Assembly (NCBI GenBank): GCA_021777535.1
Contig: JAJYDN010000009.1
Location: 1 to 64,000, forward strand
Source: Pseudomonadota bacterium
GTDB taxonomy: Bacteria; Pseudomonadota; Gammaproteobacteria; Acidiferrobacterales; Acidiferrobacteraceae
DNA: 64,000 bases
Direction: 5' to 3'
Under the pieces are notes generated by a model. That model made no database searches. It was not told the DNA's origin and saw only the letters and a list, made by a program, of their open reading frames with translations. The position numbers and the translations under genes were made by a program. Shown here piece by piece: positions 47,072-54,679 of the stretch. Within the stretch, counting starts at the first letter, position 1. Every line of letters starts with the position of its first letter.

Positions 47072-48121
47072 CTAAACGGGGAAACGGCCTTGTTCCACGT
47101 GGAACACCGTTGTGGCCGGAACCGGTGCACCTGGTTCCTCCGTGGCGGTCGCGATGGTCTGCGCGCCGGATTCCTGTAAAACCCGATAAAACGCCGTGCG
47201 GCGCGCGGTATCGAGTTCCGCCGCCACGTCATCGACCAGAAGGGTAGGGGTTTTGCCCTGCCGGGCCACATATTCCGCCAGTGCCAGCCGCCACGCACTC
47301 ACCACAAGTTTCTGTTGCCCGTGTGACCCCACGGTCTGAAGTGGCTCTTCTTCGAGGAAAAACTTGAGATCCAGCCGGTGCGCGCCCATCTGCGTGTAGC
47401 CCAGGCGCTCATCCGTCCCTTGTGTTCGTTTGAGTGCCTCTTCGAGGCTGCCCGGGCTCCACGGCACCCGCAGCGCGACAGCCCCGCAGCCCTGCACACC
47501 GAGGGCCTGGGTGTAGTCGCTGACCCGCGGACCGATTGCGCCATAGAGACGCTCCCACAACCCCAGTAAGGCCTCACCGAGCTGCGCCAGTCCCTGATCG
47601 AACATCCGATAGAGGCCCGTTCCCTGCCGTAGCGCTGCGTTCCTCTGCCTAAGGACGCGTTGGTACCGCCGCCAGATCTCGAGAAAGAGAGGTTCCACGT
47701 GGAACAATGTCCAGTGTGTCGCGGCCCGCCGCGCGACCCCGTCCTGCAGTGCCACATAATGCGCTTCCGGGTTTATCACCATTACAGGCATCTGCCGCAA
47801 GATGGCAAACGCCGAGCGCTGGACCTGCCCGTCCATCATCCATACCTTCCCTTCGGCGCCGCTTTCATACCCCACCACCGCGCCTTCCATGCCGCTTCCA
47901 TGCGTCACGGTCACCCGTAACCGGCTCGCACCCTTCCTGCATGCCCCCCGTACACCGCCGGTCCGCAACACCCGACCGGTAGCCGCTAGTGCCACGGCCT
48001 CCAGCACACTCGTCTTTCCAGCCCCGTTCGCCCCGACGATGACATTCAATCCGCCCCGGGGCTCCCAGACCACCTCCGCCAGACACCGCAGGTTTTCAAT
48101 CTCTATCCGCTTGAACGTCAC
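47072..48121 (-). CDS. recF: DNA replication/repair protein RecF
   Basis: A 349-residue SMC-like ATPase that loads RecA at gaps. Walker A is VGANGAGKTSVLEA (30-37) and the ABC signature/Walker B appear as SHGQQKLVVSAWRLA and PTLLVDDVAAELD. The start is GTG 48121, directly abutting the dnaN stop. Two FHVE tetrapeptides (near residues 140 and 340) are encoded by two parS palindromes, the second of which has made the C-terminal tail VFHVEQGRFPV. Confidence 0.96.
   Translation of the reverse strand: MTFKRIEIENLRCLAEVVWEPRGGLNVIVGANGAGKTSVLEAVALAATGRVLRTGGVRGACRKGASRLRVTVTHGSGMEGAVVGYESGAEGKVWMMDGQVQRSAFAILRQMPVMVINPEAHYVALQDGVARRAATHWTLFHVEPLFLEIWRRYQRVLRQRNAALRQGTGLYRMFDQGLAQLGEALLGLWERLYGAIGPRVSDYTQALGVQGCGAVALRVPWSPGSLEEALKRTQGTDERLGYTQMGAHRLDLKFFLEEEPLQTVGSHGQQKLVVSAWRLALAEYVARQGKTPTLLVDDVAAELDTARRTAFYRVLQESGAQTIATATEEPGAPVPATTVFHVEQGRFPV
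47091..47106. promoter_or_regulatory. parS site 1 (ParB-binding centromere)
   Basis: TGTTCCACGTGGAACA is a perfect 16-bp palindrome identical to the Pseudomonas-type parS. It is inside the 3' end of recF. A parAB pair is encoded at 61027-62669. Confidence 0.9.
47691..47706. promoter_or_regulatory. parS site 2 (ParB-binding centromere)
   Basis: GGTTCCACGTGGAACA contains the perfect 14-bp parS core GTTCCACGTGGAAC (47692-47705) with one flanking mismatch. It lies inside recF, 600 bp from site 1. Confidence 0.88.
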
Positions 48122-49225
48122 CTACAATCTCACTGGCATCACCACATAGACTGCCGCCCCTACATCATCCGCATCCCGGATCCGGCACCCGCCACCTATG
48201 TCATTCCAGCCCAATTCAATATTCTTGCCATCCACTGCCGTCACCGCATCGATCAGATACCCTACATTGAACCCGACCTCGAACTCCCCCACGGCCTTCT
48301 GCAGTTCCAGTTCCTCGCTCGCCTCATCCTGCTCTGGATTGTGAGCGCTCGCTGTCAATATATTCCCATTGAACTTGAGCCGCACTCCCCGATATTTTTC
48401 CGTCGACACGACCCCGACCCTGCTCAGCATCTCTTTCAGCACATCCCGGCCGACGACCGCCACCGACTCCACCCGGGCCGGCACCACCCGGTTGTAGTCC
48501 GGAAACCTCCCGTCTACGAGTTTCGACGTGAACACCAAGTCCTTCTCCTCGATCCGGATATGGTTGCTTGCCAGTTTCACCACCACACTGCCTTCCGTAC
48601 CCGCCAGGACCCGCAGCATCTCGACGACCCCCTTCCTGGGGATGATGACCTGCTTTTCCCCTATATCGATCGTCTCGATCCGCTGCTCGCACAGTGCCAG
48701 CCTGTGTCCATCCGCCGTCACCGCCTTCAAGGATCCGGGCATCGTCTCCAGCATCAGTCCATTCAGATAATAACGGACATCCTGTTGCGCCATGCAAAAC
48801 TGCGTCTTATCGATGAGTTTCCGTACAACCGGTCCATCGACGCTGAATTCCGCCTCCCACGCCACCTCGTCGATATTCGGGAAATCCTCAGCCGGCATCG
48901 TACTCACAAGAAACCGGCTCCGGCCGGCCGTCACCTTGAGTCGCCCATCCTCTCTTTGTATTTCCACCATACTCTGCGCAGGCAAGGACCGGATAATATC
49001 GAGGAATTTCCGTCCCGGAACGGTCGTTGCCCCTTCCGTTGCGACGTCCCCTGCTGCCCACGTCACCATCTCCACCTCGAGATCGGTACCGGTCAACACC
49101 AACTGGCCACCTTCAGCCCGCATGAGGATGTTCGATAGAATCGGGCGCGTCTGCCGTCTTTCCACGACACCCGCCACCATAGCAACCCTCTTCACCAACT
49201 CTTCTTTCGGGATCGTCAATCGCAT
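48122..49225 (-). CDS. dnaN: DNA polymerase III beta sliding clamp
   Basis: A 367-residue clamp with three repeated domains. LTIPKEELVKRVAMVAGVVERRQTRPILSN opens domain I; the VTADGHRLALCEQ block is in domain II, and the C-terminus ends with VVMPVRL (M-P-x-R-L is the clamp-loader-contact end). RBS AAGGACAGG precedes ATG 49225. It abuts recF. Codon use here is less GC-rich than in neighbours, like dnaA. Confidence 0.98.
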   Translation of the reverse strand: MRLTIPKEELVKRVAMVAGVVERRQTRPILSNILMRAEGGQLVLTGTDLEVEMVTWAAGDVATEGATTVPGRKFLDIIRSLPAQSMVEIQREDGRLKVTAGRSRFLVSTMPAEDFPNIDEVAWEAEFSVDGPVVRKLIDKTQFCMAQQDVRYYLNGLMLETMPGSLKAVTADGHRLALCEQRIETIDIGEKQVIIPRKGVVEMLRVLAGTEGSVVVKLASNHIRIEEKDLVFTSKLVDGRFPDYNRVVPARVESVAVVGRDVLKEMLSRVGVVSTEKYRGVRLKFNGNILTASAHNPEQDEASEELELQKAVGEFEVGFNVGYLIDAVTAVDGKNIELGWNDIGGGCRIRDADDVGAAVYVVMPVRL

Positions 49226-49465
49226 AGCCTGTCCTTTATCCCCAGGGCCAATAATTACGGGTTTATATATTTCTCTTCTGTTGAATCTATTATTACTGCA
49301 TCCCTATCTTGTGTATAACCCTGTCTATCCCTGTCCATTCACCATTTTTTTTGCCCCATAAGGCTGTGTATAACTTCTCTGGCCCTTGTTGGTAAAGGTG
49401 TGGATGAATGTGAATAAAATCGGCCTTTTCTAAAAAAGCCCGTTTTCTTCCTCTTTATCCACAGA
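49226..49465. other. oriC: Probable replication origin (oriC) between dnaA and dnaN
   Basis: An AT-rich 240-bp gap with a cluster of DnaA boxes: TTATCCCCA (49236-49244, one mismatch), TGTGTATAA (49310-49318), TGTGTATAA (49365-49373), TGTGGATGA (49399-49407, one mismatch), TGTGAATAA (49409-49417) and TTATCCACA (49455-49463, perfect). An AT-rich run lies at about 49250-49300 and could be the unwinding element. The box count and density exceed those of any other gap in the window. Confidence 0.7.
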
Positions 49466-50800
49466 CTATGTCGTCAATATCCGCATCAAATTCCCATAGT
49501 CTTCACTGATCCGCGGATCTTCCTTCAGGAGTTCTTCGACTTTGCGGCAGGCATGGATGACGGTTGAGTGATCCCGTCCCCCGAATTCCTTGCCGATTTC
49601 CGGGAGACTGTGATGTGTCAGTTCCTTGGCGAGCGCCATGGCAAGCTGGCGCGGACGGGTAACCTGACGGGAGCGGCTCTTCGAACTCAAGTCCCCCACG
49701 CGGATCTTGTAATATTCAGCCACAAGCTTCTGGATATTCGAAATCGTCACCAGTCTTTCCTGGAAAGCGAGAAGGTCTTTCAGGCTTTCCGTAGCCAAGG
49801 TCATATCGATAGGACGCCCCGTGAAATTCGCGCTTGCCAATAACCGCCGCAATGCGCCTTCCAATTCCCGAACGTTCGACCGGACCCGTTTGGCCACGAA
49901 AAACGCAACATCGTCCGGCAGTGCCACACCTTCCTGTTCGGCCTTCTTTATCAGGATCGCCACCCGCGTCTCCAGTTCGGGCGGCTCGATGGATACCGTG
50001 AGGCCCGACCCGAATCGCGATACCAGCCGCTCTTCCACCCCGACAAACTCCTTGGGAAAGCGATCGGCGGTTATAATGACCTGCCGCTGGCCTTCGAGAA
50101 GCGCATTGAAGGTGTGAAAAAACTCTTCCTGTGAACGCTCTTTGCCGGCAAAAAACTGGATATCATCGATCAAAAGTGCATCCAGGGAACGGTAATGCTT
50201 CTTGAACTCGTTGATCGCGTTGTGCTGCAGGGCCTTGACCATATCCTGGACAAACCGCTCCGAATGAACGTAGCTCACGCGCGCCTCCGGTTTGTGGCTT
50301 ATCAAAAGATTCCCGGCCGCCTGCATCAGGTGCGTTTTCCCAAGTCCCACTCCGCCGTAGATAAAGAGCGGGTTATAGGCCCCACCGGGGTTTTCTCCGA
50401 CCTGGCGCGCGGCGGCACGTGCCAGCTGATTCGACTTTCCTTCCACATGTGTATCAAAGGTAAACTGGGGATTTAGCCGCCCGACCGGGGTCTGATTCCG
50501 GCGCACCGGCTGGGCGGAGATCTTTACCTGCTCCGTGGCCGCCGTGCCATTATGGGTACCGATAAGAACCGTCACGGTCACCGGCCCGAGCCCGCCCTGG
50601 TACTGTTCGGTCAGCTCATTGATCCGTTCCATGAACCGGTCTTTGACCCAGTCCATGACGAACCGGTTGGGTGCATAGAGCCGCAGGTGATTCTTGTTCC
50701 ATTCCGCCTGGAGCGGCCGGATCCATGTATTGAACTGCTGTGCCGAAAGTTCTTCCTCGAGCCGATCGAGGCATTTTTTCCAGATAACGGGTTGACTCAC
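49466..50800 (-). CDS. dnaA: Chromosomal replication initiator DnaA
   Basis: A 444-residue AAA+ protein if started at GTG 50800. Domain I is [29 protein letters not shown], Walker A is [15 protein letters not shown] (about 149-157), Walker B is [12 protein letters not shown], and domain IV carries [15 protein letters not shown] with the DnaA-box-binding helix. GTG is preferred to ATG 50842 because [10 protein letters not shown] aligns with the usual DnaA N-terminus; the ATG would add 14 unusual residues. No strong RBS precedes either. A DnaA box lies just upstream, pointing to autoregulation. Confidence 0.97.
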   Translation of the reverse strand: MSQPVIWKKCLDRLEEELSAQQFNTWIRPLQAEWNKNHLRLYAPNRFVMDWVKDRFMERINELTEQYQGGLGPVTVTVLIGTHNGTAATEQVKISAQPVRRNQTPVGRLNPQFTFDTHVEGKSNQLARAAARQVGENPGGAYNPLFIYGGVGLGKTHLMQAAGNLLISHKPEARVSYVHSERFVQDMVKALQHNAINEFKKHYRSLDALLIDDIQFFAGKERSQEEFFHTFNALLEGQRQVIITADRFPKEFVGVEERLVSRFGSGLTVSIEPPELETRVAILIKKAEQEGVALPDDVAFFVAKRVRSNVRELEGALRRLLASANFTGRPIDMTLATESLKDLLAFQERLVTISNIQKLVAEYYKIRVGDLSSKSRSRQVTRPRQLAMALAKELTHHSLPEIGKEFGGRDHSTVIHACRKVEELLKEDPRISEDYGNLMRILTT

Positions 50801-50848
50801 GGTCGCGCATATCTTGATGGGAGACCTTAAGTCTAGGGTCATGTGAAG

Positions 50849-50857
50849 TTATCCACA
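50849..50857 (+). promoter_or_regulatory. DnaA box upstream of dnaA
   Basis: TTATCCACA, a perfect DnaA box, lies 49 bp ahead of the GTG start of dnaA (7 bp ahead of the alternative ATG). Likely autoregulatory. Confidence 0.75.
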
Positions 50858-50903
50858 AGCCAGACCCGCGTCTTGTCCCCAGTCATCATGACCGCATGGT
50901 ACA

Positions 50904-50932
50904 TTGACAAGAAGCCGCCAAGGCCTTAGTGT
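50904..50932 (+). promoter_or_regulatory. Putative sigma70 promoter of rpmH-rnpA
   Basis: TTGACA (50904-50909, perfect -35), 17-nt spacer, TAGTGT (50927-50932). Transcription would start near 50939 and give a 40-nt leader with the RBS GAGGGAAGGG before ATG 50979. Confidence 0.55.
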
Positions 50933-50978
50933 TCCCGCCTTTTGGCGATCCGAGTTTTTGTAAAAGAGGGAAGGGTTT

Positions 50979-51113
50979 ATGAAGAGAACTTATCAGCCGA
51001 GCGTTTTACACCGCAAACGCACCCATGGCTTCCGTGCCCGCATGGCCACAGCCGCCGGCCGGGCCATCCTCAACGCCCGCCGCGCCAAGGGGCGCGCACG
51101 GCTCAGCGCCTGA
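50979..51113 (+). CDS. rpmH: 50S ribosomal protein L34
   Basis: A 44-residue basic protein: [20 protein letters not shown] opens it and it ends with [11 protein letters not shown], the universal L34 sequence. The RBS GAGGGAAGGG precedes it. It is short and easy to miss. rnpA starts 5 nt downstream, and the dnaA-rpmH divergence is the classical bacterial origin order. Confidence 0.98.
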   Translation: MKRTYQPSVLHRKRTHGFRARMATAAGRAILNARRAKGRARLSA

Positions 51114-51118
51114 TAGAG

Positions 51119-51484
51119 GTGTCACATCAGGGACGGACTTTTCCGCGCTCCACCCGGCTGACGACCCCCAAGAGCTACCAGGTGGTTTTCGAGGGTGGCC
51201 AGCGCGCCCGCAACGGGTTCCTTGGTGGGGTCGTGCGGGTCAATACCCTGAATCACGCCCGTCTCGGGCTTGCGGTCTCCCGGAAGGCCTCACCACACGC
51301 CGTGGTACGCAATCGTATAAAGCGGGTCGTCCGGGAGGTGTTCCGCCAGCGCCGGGACCAACTCGACGCGCTGGATCTTATTATTATCGCCCATCCACAG
51401 GCGGCGACCGCCACCAAAGCCGAACTGGCGCAGGCGGCCACGCAGCTCGTACAGAAACTGGCCAGGTCGTGCGTAAAATCCTGA
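51119..51484 (+). CDS. rnpA: Ribonuclease P protein component
   Basis: A 121-residue RnpA, the protein cofactor that helps the catalytic RNA cut tRNA 5' leaders. RSTRLTTPKSYQVVFEGGQRARNGF, LGLAVSRKASPHAVVRNRIKRVVREVFR is the RNA-binding signature with NRxKR. GTG 51119 is taken, 5 nt after the rpmH stop. No other start fits the conserved N-terminus. It overlaps yidD by 16 nt. The M1 RNA gene is not in the window. Confidence 0.92.
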   Translation: MSHQGRTFPRSTRLTTPKSYQVVFEGGQRARNGFLGGVVRVNTLNHARLGLAVSRKASPHAVVRNRIKRVVREVFRQRRDQLDALDLIIIAHPQAATATKAELAQAATQLVQKLARSCVKS

Positions 51485-51681
51485 TCCAATTGATCCGCGT
51501 CTACCAGCTGGCCTTGAGCCCGTGGCTGGGATCGCATTGCCGGTTTTACCCGTCCTGTTCCGAGTATATGGCCGAAGCCATCGACCACCACGGCCCTTTC
51601 AAAGGGCTGTGGCTTGGTGTCCGGCGCCTCGGCCGTTGTCATCCCTGGCACGAAGGGGGGCATGACCCCGTGCCCCGTTAG
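51469..51681 (+). CDS. yidD: Membrane protein insertion efficiency factor YidD
   Basis: A 70-residue protein: LIQLIRVYQLALSPWLGSHCRFYPSCSEYMAEAI (HxCRFYPSCSEY is the family signature), then GLWLGVRRLGRCHPWHEGGHDPVP. GTG 51469 overlaps rnpA by 16 nt. It precedes yidC by 16 nt and is thought to assist the YidC-dependent insertion of membrane proteins. Confidence 0.95.
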   Translation: MRKILIQLIRVYQLALSPWLGSHCRFYPSCSEYMAEAIDHHGPFKGLWLGVRRLGRCHPWHEGGHDPVPR

Positions 51682-51697
51682 TCCACTCAAAAAGACC

Positions 51698-53326
51698 ATG
51701 AACAACATTCGCCCTTTTCTCTACGCCCTGTTGGCCGCCATCCTCTTCGTGCTCTGGAACGACTGGGAACATCGCGCGCCTAAAGCCCCGCAGCAGGTTG
51801 CCGCGCCCACGGGCATACCCGTGATGCCCACCGCCACAACCCCGGCCGCTCCCGCCGTGGTGGCGGCAGCGCCGCCCGCAAAGGCCGCGCCCGCGCCACT
51901 CGGCGCCCGGGCGGCCCTCGTGACCGTGCACACGGACACATTCACCGCACGCATCAGTACACGCGGCGCCGATCTCGTACGGCTCTCGCTGCCCGATTAC
52001 GAAACACCACGCCACGGACACAAAACGGCCTACGACCTGCTCTCCCCCCAAGGCCCGGCGGAATTCCTGAACCAGAACGGTCTTCTGGGTCATCAGGCCT
52101 ACCCGAACCAGAACTCCCTCTACACGGCCCGCCACCTCGCCTACACTCTCGGCGCCGGCCAGAAAATCCTGCGCGTTCCGTTCACCTGGCAGCAGGGACA
52201 CATCCGGGTCACGAAGACCTACACCTTCACGCGGGGCAGTTACGTGGTAGATGTGGCCTATGCGGTCGACAACCTCGGCAGCCGCGCCCACACCGTCTAT
52301 CTCTACAACCAGTTCGTGCACGCCCCACCGCCGAAGACGCACTTCTATAACACGGCGCCCATTTATATCGGCGCAGCACTCTACACCCCGGAACGGAAAT
52401 ACGAAAAACACCCCTTTCCGGCGATGGCGCGCCACCCGCTCAGCGTCACCGCAAGCGGCGGCTGGGTCGCGGTTTCCCAGCATTACTTCGTGGGCGCCGC
52501 CATTCCGCCGCCGGATGTCCCCGTCATTTACTACGACCAGGTCCTGCCAGGACCCCGCTATGTCGTCGGCTACAAATCCGCCCAGCCCGTCACCGTGGCG
52601 CCAGGCGCCAGCACCGTGTTGCAAAGCCGCCTGTTCCTCGGACCCAAAAAACCCTCCCTTCTGAAGGCCACAGCACCGGGACTTGCGCTCACCGTCGATT
52701 ACGGCTGGCTCACCGTGCTGGCGCAGCCGCTTTACTGGGTCTTGCGGCACATCGAGAGCGTGACGAGCAACTGGGGATGGGCCATCATCCTCCTCACCGT
52801 GCTGATAAAGCTGCTCTTTTTCCCGCTGTCGGCGGCAAGCTTCAAGTCGATGGCCAAGATGCGTGCACTCCAGCCCCGCATGGCAGCACTCAAGGAGCGT
52901 CACGGGGCGGACCGCAACGCCTTCCAGCAGGCGATGATGGAACTCTACCGGACCGAGAAACTGAACCCGCTCGGCGGCTGCTTGCCGATGGTGGTGCAGA
53001 TCCCCGTCTTTATCGCCCTCTACTGGGTGTTGCTCGAGAGCGTCGCCCTGCGGGATGCGCCGTTCGTTTTCTGGATCCACAACCTCGCGGCGCCGGATCC
53101 ATACTTCGTCCTGCCGATCCTCATGGGCGCCAGCATGCTCGTGCAGCAGCTGCTGAATCCGGCGATGCTCGACCCGACCCAACGGAAAGTGATGATGATC
53201 ATGCCTGTCCTTTTTACGGGCTTCTTTCTGTTCTTCCCGGCGGGCCTCGTGCTGTACTGGGTGACGAACAACGTCCTGTCGATTCTCCAGCAGTGGTGGG
53301 TCATGCAGCGAATGAAGGCCAGCTGA
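51698..53326 (+). CDS. yidC: Membrane protein insertase YidC
   Basis: A 542-residue inner-membrane insertase. The N-terminal membrane anchor PFLYALLAAILFVLW is followed by an Ala/Pro-rich linker and the periplasmic beta-supersandwich domain. The conserved core starts at WVLRHIESVTSNWGWAIILLTVLIKLLFFPLS and contains CLPMVVQIPVFIALYWVLL and the C-terminal NNVLSILQQWWV. Length is like E. coli YidC (548). It lies between yidD and mnmE as usual. Confidence 0.97.
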   Translation: MNNIRPFLYALLAAILFVLWNDWEHRAPKAPQQVAAPTGIPVMPTATTPAAPAVVAAAPPAKAAPAPLGARAALVTVHTDTFTARISTRGADLVRLSLPDYETPRHGHKTAYDLLSPQGPAEFLNQNGLLGHQAYPNQNSLYTARHLAYTLGAGQKILRVPFTWQQGHIRVTKTYTFTRGSYVVDVAYAVDNLGSRAHTVYLYNQFVHAPPPKTHFYNTAPIYIGAALYTPERKYEKHPFPAMARHPLSVTASGGWVAVSQHYFVGAAIPPPDVPVIYYDQVLPGPRYVVGYKSAQPVTVAPGASTVLQSRLFLGPKKPSLLKATAPGLALTVDYGWLTVLAQPLYWVLRHIESVTSNWGWAIILLTVLIKLLFFPLSAASFKSMAKMRALQPRMAALKERHGADRNAFQQAMMELYRTEKLNPLGGCLPMVVQIPVFIALYWVLLESVALRDAPFVFWIHNLAAPDPYFVLPILMGASMLVQQLLNPAMLDPTQRKVMMIMPVLFTGFFLFFPAGLVLYWVTNNVLSILQQWWVMQRMKAS

Positions 53327-53336
53327 CCCTCATGCC

Positions 53337-54647
53337 ATGAACGACACCATCTGTGCGATCGCCACGCCCCCCGGTACCGGCGGCGTGGGCATCGTGCGGG
53401 TGTCCGGTGGCGATGTTCCCACACTGGCGCGCCATCTGCTCGGGCAACTCCCTGTCCCGCGCCACGCGACCTTCGCCCGCCTCACGCACGCAGACGGGAC
53501 CCTGATCGACCAGGGTATCGCGCTCTATTTTCCGCAGCCTGCGTCCTATACCGGCGAACACGTCCTTGAGCTCCATCTCCACGGCAGCCCGCTGGTTCTG
53601 GACCAGGCGGTGCGCCGGCTGATCGCGCTTGGCGCCCGGCAGGCACGCCCCGGGGAGTTCACGGAACGCGCCTTTCTGAACGGCAAGCTCGATCTGGCGC
53701 AGGCCGAAGCGGTCGCGGATCTGATCGGGAGTGCGACCGAGGCCGCGGCGCGCGCAGCTGCCCAGGCGCTTGCGGGGGCGTTCTCCGCGACCGCAACGGC
53801 ACTCACCGACGAGCTCGTGCGCATCCGTGTCCAGTTGGAGGCGGGCCTCGATTTCCCGGACGAAGACATCACGCCGCAAGCCGACGCCGCGGTGCTCGCA
53901 GCCTTGCAGGCACTCGGTCTGCGCGTGGCCGACCTGCTGGGCCGGGCACGCGAGGGGCGGCTGCTGCGTGACGGTGCCACCGTCGTCTTGCTGGGCCGCC
54001 CCAACGTCGGCAAATCCACTCTTTTCAATGCCCTGTGCGGACAATCCGCGGCCATCGTAAGTCCTGTCCCCGGAACCACACGGGACCTCTTGCGCGAAGT
54101 GATCGACATCGGCGGCATTCCGGTGACCCTCGTCGACACGGCCGGCTTGCGCGCCGCGGGCGACCCGATCGAGCTCGAGGGTGTCCGGCGGGCCGAGGCG
54201 ATGGCACGCGAAGCGCACCTGTGCCTCCACCTTCTCGACGACACCGACCCTGCCCCATCCGCCAGCGCCCCTGCCGCGGAAGACGTCCTGGCCGTTTACA
54301 CCAAGATCGACCAAAGTGGCCGGCCGCCTGGCGAGGCCTTTTCCGGCATCGCGGTATCGGCCGTATCGGGCGCGGGTCTCGATACGCTCCGGCACGCGAT
54401 CGCCGATCGTCTGCGCGGCACCGTGATCGCCGAAGGCGCGTTCACGGCACGCCGTCGTCACATCGCAGCCCTCGAGCGCGCAAGCCGCGACATCCATGCG
54501 GCCCAGGCCCGTCAAGAGGAGGGCGCGCACGATCTGGCCGCAGAAGATCTGCGCCGGGCCCAGGAGGCGATCGCCTCGATCACCGGCCGCTTCACGAGCG
54601 AGGACCTCCTCGGGGAGATCTTCGGGAGTTTTTGCATAGGGAAGTAA
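53337..54647 (+). CDS. mnmE: tRNA modification GTPase MnmE
   Basis: A 436-residue GTPase that with MnmG forms 5-carboxymethylaminomethyl-uridine at the wobble base. The N-terminal block is TICAIATPPGTGGVGIVRVSG, the G1 motif is GRPNVGKS (220-227), the G3 region is VDTAGLR, and the C-terminus is CIGK with the functional cysteine. E. coli MnmE is 454 residues. mnmG is not adjacent as in many genomes but lies 3.9 kb downstream, past a moxR-DUF58-tgpA operon. Confidence 0.97.
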   Translation: MNDTICAIATPPGTGGVGIVRVSGGDVPTLARHLLGQLPVPRHATFARLTHADGTLIDQGIALYFPQPASYTGEHVLELHLHGSPLVLDQAVRRLIALGARQARPGEFTERAFLNGKLDLAQAEAVADLIGSATEAAARAAAQALAGAFSATATALTDELVRIRVQLEAGLDFPDEDITPQADAAVLAALQALGLRVADLLGRAREGRLLRDGATVVLLGRPNVGKSTLFNALCGQSAAIVSPVPGTTRDLLREVIDIGGIPVTLVDTAGLRAAGDPIELEGVRRAEAMAREAHLCLHLLDDTDPAPSASAPAAEDVLAVYTKIDQSGRPPGEAFSGIAVSAVSGAGLDTLRHAIADRLRGTVIAEGAFTARRRHIAALERASRDIHAAQARQEEGAHDLAAEDLRRAQEAIASITGRFTSEDLLGEIFGSFCIGK

Positions 54648-54679
54648 GGTGGCCGCGGATTGGTGACGCACGCCGCCGC

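Noticed and set aside
50801-50842. ATG 50842 as the dnaA start
   Set aside because: Would add 14 residues absent from the usual DnaA N-terminus; GTG 50800 aligns with it. Kept as an alternative.
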